DNA of 64,000 nt from assembly GCA_910575005.1 (NCBI GenBank), contig CAJTCL010000004.1, positions 184,461-248,460 of the forward strand, in the 5' to 3' direction. The position numbers and the translations under genes were made by a program. The notes beneath the pieces were generated by a model. That model was given only the letters and a program-made list of their open reading frames with translations, made no database searches and was not told the origin of the DNA. Position 1 is the stretch's first letter. Every line of letters starts with the position of its first letter. Source of the DNA: Lachnospiraceae bacterium (GTDB lineage: Bacteria; Bacillota; Clostridia; Lachnospirales; Lachnospiraceae). Below are positions 8,252 through 17,736 of the stretch, piece after piece.

Positions 8252-8938
8252 CTATTCCTTCTCCATACGATAGCCCAGTCCGCGAATAGTCTTAATATAA
8301 GCGCTGCTGTCCTCAGATAATTTTGCACGCAGACGACTGATACAAACCATAATATTATTATCCGCAATGGCATATTCCTCACCCCAGACATTCTCATATA
8401 CCTGCTGTTTTGTAAATACCTTGCCTGGATGCTCCATAAATAACCGCAACAATTTATATTCCACAGAAGTCAAGTCAATGGGTTGATCATCCTGATAGAC
8501 CACACAGGACTCTGTGTCCAATCTCAGATTCCTCACCTGAAGCTGCTTTAATTCTTTGCTCTTTGCTCCCAGAGAGTAAAATCTGCGGATATTGGAATTA
8601 ATCCGCGCCATTGCCTCCATAGGGTTAAATGGTTTAGTCAGATAATCATCCGCCCCCAGATCCAGTCCCAAAATTTTATCTGCATCTTGATCTTTGGCTG
8701 ATAAAATCATTACCGGAATATTGCTGGTTTCCCGAAGTTTTTTCAAGACCCGAAAGCCATCTAGTTCCGGCATCATGATATCCAACAGAGCCATATCTAT
8801 TTCTTCTTTTTCCAACAGGGAAAGGGCAGACCGTCCGTCTGCCGCTTCCAATACCTGATAACCATCTTTTTCCAAATACAGACGAAGCAAACTGCGGATC
8901 TCCTGTTCATCATCTGCAATCAGAATCGTATACGCCAT
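8252..8938 (-). CDS. OmpR/VanR-family response regulator
   Basis: This 228-residue regulator has a receiver domain (Asp9-Asp10, phospho-acceptor Asp53 in LLDIMMP, and the Lys of YLTKPFNP). An OmpR-type winged helix follows from about residue 130, ending in IKTIRGLGYRME. An AGGAGAGGAAG site precedes the ATG. It sits between the DUF975 gene (23 bases upstream) and its kinase (2 bases downstream). The direct repeat TTGTAAG-N4-TTGTAAG ahead of the DUF975 gene has the spacing expected for a tandem-binding OmpR-type dimer, so autoregulation of the operon is likely. Confidence 0.94.
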   Translation of the reverse strand: MAYTILIADDEQEIRSLLRLYLEKDGYQVLEAADGRSALSLLEKEEIDMALLDIMMPELDGFRVLKKLRETSNIPVMILSAKDQDADKILGLDLGADDYLTKPFNPMEAMARINSNIRRFYSLGAKSKELKQLQVRNLRLDTESCVVYQDDQPIDLTSVEYKLLRLFMEHPGKVFTKQQVYENVWGEEYAIADNNIMVCISRLRAKLSEDSSAYIKTIRGLGYRMEKE

Positions 8939-8961
8939 AGCTTCCTCTCCTTTTCCTCGTC

Positions 8962-9813
8962 TTATCCCTGATACGGCATTCTCTCAAACTGCTCTGTGGG
9001 CTTTGCTTTTAATTTCTGATAAAGCGCTGCCCTGGTCTGATAGACATAAGGTCCCACATAGAAGATACTTAAAATTCCAAATGTCAGTCCACTTAAAATA
9101 TACCATCCCAGAAAAGAGAAGTCCAGCACAAAAGCTCTCCACTTATTCCCATACATCATAGAACGGCTCTGCGCAAAGGCTTCCTCCATGCTGATATCTG
9201 GGTATTCTCCCAATAAGTATGGTATCATTTTATATTCATAGGACTTGATAATTCCTGGAATCACCAACAGCAAACTCCACAAAAAAATATACCATCCACG
9301 GAAGAACTGAATTTTAACACAATTTTTATAGCTGTGATCAAAAGTATAACATATTTCCCGAATATTTGCCTGTTCTCTAAGATTCCTTGCAAAAAATCGC
9401 CGAATCCCTATTTCCAAGGGATTGATCAATAATATTTGCAGCGGAAGTACGATAAGAATAAAAATTACCAAAGCAATACAGACAATCATAAAAAATATCA
9501 CTATAAAAAATACCACTGCTATAGCCTTGCCCTCATTGTATTCCCCGTTCGGTGTAGTGCCAATGTCCTCAACCAAAGAACTAATAGTACCATCCAAGTA
9601 AACATAATCAAAATATTCCGCGGAATCCTCCATACTGATATCCTCTTCCTCTGTAGAGGAATCCCCAAAAACTCCTTCATAAATGCCTCTGCGGGCTCCA
9701 ACGCCAATTCCCCCACCAATCAGACTGAGTACTAAAGCTGCAAGAATGCATTTCCAATAGTTCATTTGAAATCTCTGTTTTGCCTTCTCCTTTAATTCTC
9801 TTCTTGTCCACAT
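8962..9813 (-). CDS. DUF975 family integral membrane protein
   Basis: This 283-residue protein opens with the family hallmark WTRRELKEKAKQRFQMNYW followed by several membrane segments (about 22-40, 95-130, 160-190, 215-245). An acidic loop at residues 45-75 lies between the first two. DUF975 proteins are of unknown function and common in Firmicutes. It is the first gene of the operon that continues with the two-component pair, so it may be the regulated target or an accessory sensor. AAGGAGGAG precedes the ATG. Confidence 0.85.
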   Translation of the reverse strand: MWTRRELKEKAKQRFQMNYWKCILAALVLSLIGGGIGVGARRGIYEGVFGDSSTEEEDISMEDSAEYFDYVYLDGTISSLVEDIGTTPNGEYNEGKAIAVVFFIVIFFMIVCIALVIFILIVLPLQILLINPLEIGIRRFFARNLREQANIREICYTFDHSYKNCVKIQFFRGWYIFLWSLLLVIPGIIKSYEYKMIPYLLGEYPDISMEEAFAQSRSMMYGNKWRAFVLDFSFLGWYILSGLTFGILSIFYVGPYVYQTRAALYQKLKAKPTEQFERMPYQG

Positions 9814-9892
9814 ATCTATCTCCTCCTTGTCGAAAACTTCTTCTTATTAAGACCATTCTATCTTATTTTCCTTAACCAAAAACTGTCATTTT

Positions 9893-9910
9893 CTTACAAT
9901 AACCTTACAA
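9893..9910 (-). promoter_or_regulatory. Direct-repeat binding box for the OmpR-type regulator
   Basis: On the minus strand TTGTAAG is repeated with a 4-base spacer (complements of 9904-9910 and 9893-9899), giving an 11-bp period. This is the layout bound by tandem OmpR/PhoB dimers. It lies about 80 bases ahead of the DUF975 start. A TAGAAT -10-like hexamer lies downstream with no good -35, which fits an activator-dependent promoter. Confidence 0.5.
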
Positions 9911-10042
9911 AATCAGACCTTGCAGATTAGAAAGATGGATGGTAAGATAAGAAGATAAAGCAAATCAACAAGTCCGCATTCATTACTTAAATCACTCATT
10001 TTGAGCGAATATGCATAATATAAAGATTATGGGAGATTACAT

Positions 10043-11302
10043 ATGAGAGAAGAATTTGATTATTACATGCATCATTTTATCAGCCGTTTCCTTATTTTTA
10101 TCAAATGGCTGTTTTTTTCTGTGCTCTCTGGTATTTTAATCGGCGGCGCTGGGACAGTATTCCATTACTGTATGGCTTGGGCGAATGAGACACGCCTGTC
10201 TAATCCTGCCCTAATTTTATTGCTGCCCTTTAGCGGCCTTTGCATTGTCGGCGCTTACCATGTACTGCATGATGAGAAAGACACTGGTACAAATCTGGTG
10301 CTGGCAGCGATCCATTCTGGGAAACATCTTCCCTTAAAAATGGCTCCTCTGATCTTTATCTCCACCATTATGACCCATTTATTTGGCGGTTCTGCCGGAA
10401 GAGAAGGGGCTGCCCTGCAGCTTGGAGGCAGCATTGGCAATACATTAGGACGGTTACTGAGATTTGATGAAAAAGATCAGCATATTATGATTATGTGCGG
10501 CATGAGCGCCGCTTTTTCCGCATTGTTTGGTACCCCGATGGCTGCTGCTATTTTCTCTATGGAAGTGGTCAGTGTTGGAATCATGCACTATGCAGCTTTG
10601 GTTCCCTGTGTGATCTCCTCCCTGACCGCCAAAGGTATTGCCGCCTATTTTCAGGTAAGTCCAGAACAATTTTTATTGACAGAACTTCCAGAATTTAATC
10701 TGACAAATGCTGTCACAATCGCTATTCTGGCCATGCTCTGTGCTGGAGTAAGCACTATTTTCTGCATTATGCTCCACAGTGGAGAGACACTATATAAAAA
10801 ATATCTTCCCAATCCTTACTTACGGATTTTTACCGGAGGAACTTTTATTATCATTTTAACTCTTCTGGTACAAAATCAGGACTATAATGGGGCCGGAATG
10901 CCAATCATTGAACGCTGTTTTGAAAATGAGTATGTCCCTTATGCCTTCCTGTTAAAAATGTTGTTTACGGCTGTGACACTGAGCGCAGGATTTAAGGGCG
11001 GTGAGATTGTGCCTTCCTTTGTCATCGGCGGCACATTCGGCTGTCTGTTTGGAAATCTTGTAGGCTTCTGCCCTGCCCTGTGCACTGCTGCCGGCATGGG
11101 AGCTGTATTCTGTGGCGTCACCAACTGTCCGATTACCTCCCTGTTAATCTGTTTTGAGCTGTTCGGCTATCAGGGAATGCCCTATTATCTTCTGTCTGTG
11201 GCTCTTGGTTATATGCTCTCTGGTTACTATGGACTATACCACAGTCAAAAAATTGTCTATTCAAAATATAAAACAGAATTTATCAATCGAAAAACGCATT
11301 AA
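10043..11302 (+). CDS. ClC-family chloride or fluoride channel/antiporter
   Basis: This 419-residue membrane protein has the ClC signatures GSAGREGAALQ (residues 117-126; Glu121 is the equivalent of the gating glutamate) and GFKGGEIVPSFVIGGTFG later on. No cytoplasmic CBS domains are present. The GREGA motif and GGSAG context resemble the fluoride-exporting CLC-F branch more than classic GREGP chloride exchangers. The pore residue that separates the two cannot be settled by eye, and I see no fluoride riboswitch upstream. GGGAGAT precedes the ATG. It is monocistronic and divergent from the DUF975 operon. Confidence 0.88.
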   Translation: MREEFDYYMHHFISRFLIFIKWLFFSVLSGILIGGAGTVFHYCMAWANETRLSNPALILLLPFSGLCIVGAYHVLHDEKDTGTNLVLAAIHSGKHLPLKMAPLIFISTIMTHLFGGSAGREGAALQLGGSIGNTLGRLLRFDEKDQHIMIMCGMSAAFSALFGTPMAAAIFSMEVVSVGIMHYAALVPCVISSLTAKGIAAYFQVSPEQFLLTELPEFNLTNAVTIAILAMLCAGVSTIFCIMLHSGETLYKKYLPNPYLRIFTGGTFIIILTLLVQNQDYNGAGMPIIERCFENEYVPYAFLLKMLFTAVTLSAGFKGGEIVPSFVIGGTFGCLFGNLVGFCPALCTAAGMGAVFCGVTNCPITSLLICFELFGYQGMPYYLLSVALGYMLSGYYGLYHSQKIVYSKYKTEFINRKTH

Positions 11303-11384
11303 CTGGAAAGACAGACAAACATAAGAAATTTGGCAGCAAGACCTTTTGGCACTATAATATTGGCTATTATACAAAATAGGGAAC

Positions 11385-12425
11385 TCAAATACATAATACT
11401 TTTTGAAATTCTGAACTTAATGGTGCTGTCAATTCTCTGCCATCCGCTAGTTTTATGCGATATGCATGGAGCATTTGGGATTGAATCTGAAAATTTTTAG
11501 AAAACCAGCGGTTTACTTTTGGATCTCCATATTTTGAATCACCTACAATTGGATGTCCCAAAGAGGCCAGATGTGCACGGATCTGATGTGAACGGCCAGT
11601 AATCAGGTGTACTTCAAGCAAAGTATAACACTCATTTACTCTGCTCTGTTCCAAATTCACTTGTTGTAAAACTGCTTTTTTTGTATTCTTAGAAAGCACG
11701 GAGAACCAGGCAAGCGGCTGGTATTGAGTCTTGATCTGTTTGCTTTCCGGCACTTTTGACGCAAAAATTTGCACCTGATTGCTGTGATTTTCCTTTTTTA
11801 ACCATCCTTCCACCATCTGAAAGGCTGAAACTTTACCTTTAACCAGACAACGGTAAAATTTTTGCACCGAACGGTCATTTAACTGCCTGGCCATATGTTG
11901 AAGACCTGCAAGGCTTTTTCCGGCAATCAAAAGACCAGATGTATTGCGATCAAGGCGATTGCAGATTGAGGGACGAAAGGTCGCCAGATCTTGCTCTGTT
12001 ATGGTATGCTGCTTTAGCAAATACCCAATGATATACTCATTGGCAGAAACGTCTTTGGGCTTTGCCTTCTGGGACAACATGCCAGAAGGTTTGTTGATCA
12101 CCAAAATATCTGCATCTTCATAGACTATATCCAATGGAATGACTGGATATTTTTGATCAAGCAGCAATCTTGCAGGGAAATTATCCTCAGAAACATGTAA
12201 CAGCGGAGAGGCAAATTTTGTAAAAGTCTCTTCCGCCAAAAACAATTTTACTAAATCCCCCTGTACAATCTTTTGCGAACCATCCGCTTTTTTTCCATTC
12301 AAAGTAATATTTTTCTTGCGCAGCATCTTATAAATAAAACTGCCCGATGCCTGGGGCAGAAGTTTTTTTAAATATTTATCCAAACGCTGTCCGGCTTCAT
12401 TTTTCCCAATCTGAAAACTCTGCAT
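11385..12425 (-). CDS. RluA-family pseudouridine synthase
   Basis: The 346-residue protein starts with an S4 RNA-binding domain (about 1-65, with RLDKYLKKLLP and NGKKADGSQKI). A RluA/RluC-type catalytic domain follows with NKPSGMLSQ and catalytic Asp159 in RLDRNTSGL. It converts uridine to pseudouridine, most likely in 23S rRNA; the exact site is not readable. GGGAGGG precedes the ATG. It ends facing the ClC gene, 83 bases away. Confidence 0.93.
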   Translation of the reverse strand: MQSFQIGKNEAGQRLDKYLKKLLPQASGSFIYKMLRKKNITLNGKKADGSQKIVQGDLVKLFLAEETFTKFASPLLHVSEDNFPARLLLDQKYPVIPLDIVYEDADILVINKPSGMLSQKAKPKDVSANEYIIGYLLKQHTITEQDLATFRPSICNRLDRNTSGLLIAGKSLAGLQHMARQLNDRSVQKFYRCLVKGKVSAFQMVEGWLKKENHSNQVQIFASKVPESKQIKTQYQPLAWFSVLSKNTKKAVLQQVNLEQSRVNECYTLLEVHLITGRSHQIRAHLASLGHPIVGDSKYGDPKVNRWFSKNFQIQSQMLHAYRIKLADGRELTAPLSSEFQKVLCI

Positions 12426-12533
12426 AAGTCCCTCCCAAATGATCTTTCCAATACAACAAACTATTAAGAACCCAAAATCTTAGACAAATCAGAACTGCTG
12501 CCATACGACTTTTAAATGGTTGCTTCAGGTTAT

Positions 12534-14411
12534 TTACTTTTTTGTACGGCTTCTCTTTCTGCCTTTTTTGCCGCCCTTCTTAGTTCCCTCTGAGATTCTT
12601 TTTTTATGTTCCAGCTTTCTGGGCGGAATTAGGCATTCCCTGCCAAAACCAATCAAATCTGTACGTCCTGTTTTCTGCAGCGCTTCCTTCACCAAATCAT
12701 AATTTTTTGGGTCACGATATTGAATTAGTGCACGCTGCATTGCTTTCTCATGAGGGTTTTTAGCCACGTACACCGGTTTCATGGTACGTGGATCCAGTCC
12801 AGTATAATACATGCAGGTGGATATGGTAGAAGGTGTGGGATAAAAATCCTGAACCTGCTGCGGCATATAGCCCAAATCACGCAAAAATTCAGCCAGTTCC
12901 ACCGCTTCTTTGAGTGTAGAACCTGGATGGGAAGACATGAGATATGGAACCAAATACTGCTCCTTACGCAACTTTTGATTCATGTTCTGATACGCACGGA
13001 CAAACTGATGATATACCGCAGATTTTGGCTTTCCCATTTTTTCAAGAACCTGATCCGATATATGTTCTGGGGCAACTTTAAGCTGCCCGCTGATATGATG
13101 CAGACATAATTCTTTTAAGAATGTCTGCTCGGAATCTGCAAGCAGATAATCAAAACGAATCCCTGAACGGATAAACACTTTTTTTACTCCAGGCAGGCTG
13201 CGCAATTTGCGCAGCAGCTGCAGATAATCCCGATGGTCGACCTTTAAATTTTTACATGGTGTTGGAAACAGGCATTGTTTTTCTGGGCATACCCCTTTGG
13301 TAAGCTGCTTTTCACATGCTGGATAACGGAAATTAGCCGTAGGCCCGCCAACGTCATGAATATAACCCTTGAAATCCTTGTCCTGCGTCAAAAGCTCTGC
13401 CTCTTTCACAATCGATTCATGGCTTCTGGATTGGATGATGCGTCCTTGATGGAAGGTAAGCGCACAAAAGTTACAGCCCCCGAAACAGCCGCGGTTGCTG
13501 GTAAGACTGAATTGAACCTCAGAAATGGCTGGTACGCCTCCCTGCGCCTGATAGGAGGGATGGCAGGCGCGCATATAGGGCAGGGCATAGACATCATCCA
13601 TCTCTTCCTGTGTCAAAGGTTGTGCTGGAGGATTCTGCACCACATAGATACCATGCGGATAGCCTTCTGCGAGCCGTTTCCCATAACTAGGATCTGTATT
13701 GAGATATTGGAGATAAAAGCTTTTGGCATATGCGGGTTTATCCTCTTTCACCTCCTCAAACTTTGGCAAAAACAGAGCGTCATAGATATCTTCCTTTTTC
13801 CTTGTCTTATAAACGGTCCCAGGCACAAAAGTGATATCTTCCACAGCCAAACCGCTTTCCAGCGCTTCTGCAAGTGCAATGACACTGTGTTCCCCCATGC
13901 CATACATAAGAATATCCGCACCACTGTCCAATAGAACGGAACGCTTCACCTTATTGCACCAATAATCATAATGGGCAAGCCGTCTCAGGCTTGCCTCCAC
14001 ACCGCCGATTAAGATCGGCGCCTTTTTATAAGTCTGGCGAATCAGGTTTCCATATACCACTGTGGCATAATCCGGCCGTTTGCCCATAACGCCGCCCGGG
14101 GTATAGGCATCCTTCTCGCGCAGACGCTTAGAGACACTGTAATGGTTTACCATTGAATCCATATTTCCACCGCTGACTAAAAACGCCAGCCGCGGCTCCC
14201 CATAAATGGCAATGCTGTCCTTTTTTTTCCAATCTGGCTGAGAAATAATTCCCACCGTATAACCATATGCTTCCAGCAATCGACTGATAATGGCATGTCC
14301 AAAAGACGGATGATCCACATAAGCATCTCCAATTACATACACAAAATCAAACTGATTAATTCCCCGCGCCTCCATATCCTCCCTGCAGATTGGTAAAAAT
14401 TTCCTTTCCAT
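12534..14411 (-). CDS. YgiQ family radical SAM protein
   Basis: The protein has an N-terminal region typical of YgiQ (FLPICREDMEARG), a radical SAM core with the CxxxCxxC cluster site in GCFGGCNFCAL, and a basic C-terminal tail (Lys/Arg-rich last 30 residues). YgiQ family members are large radical SAM enzymes of unknown substrate. I place the start at the ATG of MERKFLP because AGGAGATATC lies directly upstream. The longer frame adds nine residues without a site. Predicted length is 625 residues. Confidence 0.9.
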   Translation of the reverse strand: MERKFLPICREDMEARGINQFDFVYVIGDAYVDHPSFGHAIISRLLEAYGYTVGIISQPDWKKKDSIAIYGEPRLAFLVSGGNMDSMVNHYSVSKRLREKDAYTPGGVMGKRPDYATVVYGNLIRQTYKKAPILIGGVEASLRRLAHYDYWCNKVKRSVLLDSGADILMYGMGEHSVIALAEALESGLAVEDITFVPGTVYKTRKKEDIYDALFLPKFEEVKEDKPAYAKSFYLQYLNTDPSYGKRLAEGYPHGIYVVQNPPAQPLTQEEMDDVYALPYMRACHPSYQAQGGVPAISEVQFSLTSNRGCFGGCNFCALTFHQGRIIQSRSHESIVKEAELLTQDKDFKGYIHDVGGPTANFRYPACEKQLTKGVCPEKQCLFPTPCKNLKVDHRDYLQLLRKLRSLPGVKKVFIRSGIRFDYLLADSEQTFLKELCLHHISGQLKVAPEHISDQVLEKMGKPKSAVYHQFVRAYQNMNQKLRKEQYLVPYLMSSHPGSTLKEAVELAEFLRDLGYMPQQVQDFYPTPSTISTCMYYTGLDPRTMKPVYVAKNPHEKAMQRALIQYRDPKNYDLVKEALQKTGRTDLIGFGRECLIPPRKLEHKKRISEGTKKGGKKGRKRSRTKK

Positions 14412-14486
14412 GATATCTCCTATTCTTGCTGTTTTCATTGAGTCTGACAGATGCGTCTTCCATTGTAATCATATACAAAAGCAGCA

Positions 14487-15161
14487 TTACAGTACCTCAT
14501 ATGTATGATTTAATATCTGCTCATAATCTGAGATATAATAATCCGCAAGCCTGCGTTTTTCTGATTCCTGTTTGGCGGAAAAAGCATCCTCCACCGCACA
14601 CACTTGCATACCAGCATTCTTTCCAGCACGGATTCCCATCGGCACATCCTCAAACACCAGACACTGCCTTGGTGTGGCGGCAAGTCTTCTGGCCGCCTCC
14701 AGATAGACATCTGGCGCTGGTTTGCCGCGTGACACTTCACAGGATGTCACCACTTCCTGAATGTAATCTTTAAGACCCAGCGCCGACGCCACCGCCTCCA
14801 CAAGTTCTGTAGAATTACTGGTGGCAATACCTAAAAGAATGCCCTGCTGCCTGCAATAATCTAGAAATTCCTTTGCCCCAGGCTTATAGGGCACTTCGTG
14901 CGTATATTTTTCAATTGCCATCTGATTCCAGATCGCTTTCAATTCTTCCACGCTCTCTTTTAAATGAAATAAATCCTTGGTATAGACAGCCGTTTCTGTG
15001 AAACTCATCCCCTCGATAGCCTGCTGATAAGTCTCTGGTAAACTCAGTCCCCGTTTTTCCAAAAATTCGACATCAATATCATGCCACAGCCACATAGAAT
15101 CCACCAAAGTACCATCTAAATCAAAAATAATGGCTTGTATATTATCTAGCATATTCATCAT
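14487..15161 (-). CDS. HAD family phosphatase (beta-phosphoglucomutase-like)
   Basis: A 224-residue HAD hydrolase with motif I FDLDGT (nucleophile Asp14, acid/base Asp16), a helical cap domain, motif II (GIATSNST) and motif III with the acidic FEDVPMGIRAG loop. The closest group is the beta-phosphoglucomutase/sugar-phosphatase branch; the substrate is unknown. Its start lies 4 bases past the DegV stop, with AAGGTG overlapping the DegV end, so the two are coupled. Confidence 0.9.
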   Translation of the reverse strand: MMNMLDNIQAIIFDLDGTLVDSMWLWHDIDVEFLEKRGLSLPETYQQAIEGMSFTETAVYTKDLFHLKESVEELKAIWNQMAIEKYTHEVPYKPGAKEFLDYCRQQGILLGIATSNSTELVEAVASALGLKDYIQEVVTSCEVSRGKPAPDVYLEAARRLAATPRQCLVFEDVPMGIRAGKNAGMQVCAVEDAFSAKQESEKRRLADYYISDYEQILNHTYEVL

Positions 15162-15165
15162 TTAT

Positions 15166-16044
15166 TCACCTTCTCCTCGGTCGGCAACTGCAACCAATGC
15201 CCAAACCGCCTTGTCCAATATGGCAGGACACGCCCAAAGATAGATCATCGCACAAAACTTCCATTCCTGGAAATGCCTGTTCTATCTCTGTCACCCACTG
15301 TTTTGTCACCTCTTTGGAGGAGCTGGAGGCAGCCAAAAGATAGACTTCCCCCTTCTCATACCACTCACGAAATGTTGTCTCCAAATCATGGCGCATGGCC
15401 TCAATCATGGCCTTCTTAGCATTGGCAAATCCCCGGCACTTTTTAAAAGTGTCCAGTGTTCCCACATCAAATTTTAGCACTGGCTTAATATTGAGCACTG
15501 TTCCCAATGCGGCCGTCGCTGGTGAAATACGACCGCCATTTTTCAGATGTACCAAAGTCTCCACAGCGACATAGATCACCATCTTATCCCGCGCCTGCTC
15601 CAAAATTTCCTTAATTTCCTTGGCCTGATAACCTTCTTCCACCAATTCTAATGCATCCAGTACCGCACGGTGCAAAGGTGTGGACACTCTGCCATTATCC
15701 ACCACAAACACTCTTCCTTTGTACGGAGCATCTTCTGCCATAGCCTGTGCAGAAGCACAGGAGCCGCTAAGCCCGCTGCTAATGGGAAGATATACAATCT
15801 GCTCAAATTGCTTTAACCCCTCATTCCACAGTTTCATGACATCTGCTAAAGAAGGTTGAGAAGTAGCCGCCTTTCTGCCGGAATTAAGCTTTTCAAAAAA
15901 TTCTTCTCGGGATAATGTCACATCCTCATAATAACACTTCTCATCAAAATAAAAAGGCATTGGCAATACAAAAATCCCCAGTTTCTCCGCTTGTTTCTGT
16001 GTAATCCCACTGTGACTGTCTGTAATCACTCCAATATTATGCAT
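15166..16044 (-). CDS. DegV family fatty-acid-binding protein
   Basis: This 292-residue protein has the DegV layout: an N-terminal ITDSHSGIT segment, LPMPFYFDE, the SQPSLADVMKLW motif, and a C-terminal CHIGQGGLGIG turn. DegV/FakB proteins bind a fatty acid and present it to FakA for phosphorylation; FakA is not in this window. The extreme C-terminus (CSCRPRRR) is unusually Arg- and Cys-rich, which could reflect the overlap with the next gene's ribosome binding site. It is followed at 4 bases by the HAD gene. Confidence 0.9.
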   Translation of the reverse strand: MHNIGVITDSHSGITQKQAEKLGIFVLPMPFYFDEKCYYEDVTLSREEFFEKLNSGRKAATSQPSLADVMKLWNEGLKQFEQIVYLPISSGLSGSCASAQAMAEDAPYKGRVFVVDNGRVSTPLHRAVLDALELVEEGYQAKEIKEILEQARDKMVIYVAVETLVHLKNGGRISPATAALGTVLNIKPVLKFDVGTLDTFKKCRGFANAKKAMIEAMRHDLETTFREWYEKGEVYLLAASSSSKEVTKQWVTEIEQAFPGMEVLCDDLSLGVSCHIGQGGLGIGCSCRPRRR

Positions 16045-16058
16045 AACCTTCTCCTTTC

Positions 16059-16784
16059 TTAGCTTTTTAATAGTTCTACCTCAACCTCCGTAAGTCTTCG
16101 ATAGGCGCCAGGCGGCAGGGATTCATCCAGCTTAAGATCCCCCATAGAGAGCCGTTTTAGATAGAGCACTTTCTTTCCCACCGCCTCAAACATACGTTTG
16201 ACCTGATGGTATTTTCCTTCCGTAATTGTCAGTTCTATCTCTGACAGGCAGTTTTTTTCACATTCTGAACTGTCAGTAGATAAAATCTGCAATTTCGCTG
16301 GCTGTGTGATCTTTTTCTCCCCGATATCTATCCCATCGGCAAACAGCCTTACATCCTCCTCTGTCACTTTCCCAGAAACTCTGGCAAAATAAGTCTTAGG
16401 AATATGTCTGCCTGGGGCCAAGAGATCATGGGACAAGGCGCCGTCATTGGTAATCAAAAGCAGCCCTTCTGTGTCTAAGTCCAGCCTGCCCACTGGAAAC
16501 AGATCTTTGCGATTCTTTTCCACAATATAATCCATCACCGTTTTATAACGCTGATCTGTGACCGCGCTGACACAGCCGCCTGGTTTATGGAACATAAAAT
16601 ACTCATATTCCAAATATGCAATCTCTCTGCCTTGAAAGACAATCTGATCATTTCCAGGCTCTATTTTCTGCTGCGGCCCTTCTGCTAAAACACCATTGAC
16701 CAAAACCTGTTTTCTGCGTATGTACTGTTTTACCTCACTGCGCGTACCAATTCCCATATCTGCAAGGTATTTATCAAGCCGCAT
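16059..16784 (-). CDS. RsuA/RluB-type pseudouridine synthase
   Basis: A 241-residue enzyme with an N-terminal S4 domain (MRLDKYLADMGIGTRSEVK) and the RsuA-type catalytic motif GRLDLDTEGLLL, followed by EGKYHQVKRMFEAVGKKV. It isomerises uridine in rRNA; whether the site is in 16S or 23S is not clear. AAGGAGAATGT precedes the ATG. It lies 14 bases upstream of degV on the same strand. Confidence 0.94.
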   Translation of the reverse strand: MRLDKYLADMGIGTRSEVKQYIRRKQVLVNGVLAEGPQQKIEPGNDQIVFQGREIAYLEYEYFMFHKPGGCVSAVTDQRYKTVMDYIVEKNRKDLFPVGRLDLDTEGLLLITNDGALSHDLLAPGRHIPKTYFARVSGKVTEEDVRLFADGIDIGEKKITQPAKLQILSTDSSECEKNCLSEIELTITEGKYHQVKRMFEAVGKKVLYLKRLSMGDLKLDESLPPGAYRRLTEVEVELLKS

Positions 16785-16875
16785 ACATTCTCCTTCCTCC
16801 CCAAATGGGACTTTATTTATATCACTACTGTCAGCTGTTTCTTTAGCACCTAAGATTCTACACCACTGCCCTTGT

Positions 16876-17709
16876 CTAATAAGATAAACGCTTGGATTCC
16901 AGCCATCTCAGCACCCAATAGGGATTAAAACTGAGTTCCTCGCCTTTCTCATTATCCACATAAATACCAACATGCAGATGTACCGCGAATTTTCCTATCG
17001 TCCCTTCTGGCCCATATCCGCTGTCTCCCATAAACCCTAATAACTCCCCTGCCTGTATCTCATCCCCAATTTGAAAATCTCTGGCATAATCATAGAGATG
17101 GGCATAATAAAAATATCCTCCATTGGGAGAACGGATGCCAATTCGATATCCGCCTAGTTTGAGCCAGCCCACCTTCTCTACCACGCCTTCTGTGATACTG
17201 ATGACCGGATAACGCCCCCTCTGGTTCTCGGAGGCCATAATATCCGTGCCCTCGTGTCCTCTATTCCCGCCAAAATTGCGGTCAAACATCCATGAATTTT
17301 CAAAAGAAGTCTCCATCCCCGGGTTTGATTGCGACAGCGGAATGGGAAAATATTGTAAATCCTCCCATATAGATTGTTCGGATTTCACCATACTGCGAAT
17401 TCCCTGAGAATGATACTGATATAGAAGTGTCAAATAATCTTCCAACTCAGTTTTTTTTGTCTGTTCTGTCAAAAGATGCGCCACAAGATAATCATACCGC
17501 GAAAACTCGGAATCTTTTTCATATTTTTTAAATTCCTGATACAATTCCGGTGAAATCTGTTGTTGGCGCAGCAATCCTTCGGTATTTTCCTCCTCCAAAA
17601 GGTGGGTGATCTTTGCAATCTGCTGTATCTGTCCTGTCAATCTAGTGATAAAACAAACGATTGCGGTAATTGCCAATAAATAAACCACTGCCCTTTTACA
17701 AAAATTCAT
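16876..17709 (-). CDS. Membrane-anchored M23 family metallopeptidase
   Basis: A 277-residue protein with one N-terminal membrane segment (about 8-25) and a helical stalk, then a LytM/M23 peptidase domain. The zinc ligands are the His and Asp in GHEGTD and the first His of the HLHVGI (HxH) motif. It is expected to cut peptide cross-links of peptidoglycan outside the membrane, or to act as a morphogenetic scaffold if inactive. All expected ligands appear present. AAGGAG precedes the ATG. It ends 27 bases after pepD starts its run, so the two may share a transcript. Confidence 0.9.
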   Translation of the reverse strand: MNFCKRAVVYLLAITAIVCFITRLTGQIQQIAKITHLLEEENTEGLLRQQQISPELYQEFKKYEKDSEFSRYDYLVAHLLTEQTKKTELEDYLTLLYQYHSQGIRSMVKSEQSIWEDLQYFPIPLSQSNPGMETSFENSWMFDRNFGGNRGHEGTDIMASENQRGRYPVISITEGVVEKVGWLKLGGYRIGIRSPNGGYFYYAHLYDYARDFQIGDEIQAGELLGFMGDSGYGPEGTIGKFAVHLHVGIYVDNEKGEELSFNPYWVLRWLESKRLSY

Positions 17710-17736
17710 AAGCTCCTTACATATTTACAAGATTTA

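Noticed and set aside
9960..10042. Fluoride riboswitch ahead of the ClC gene.
   Set aside because: The conserved crcB-motif elements are not visible in this A/T-rich leader.
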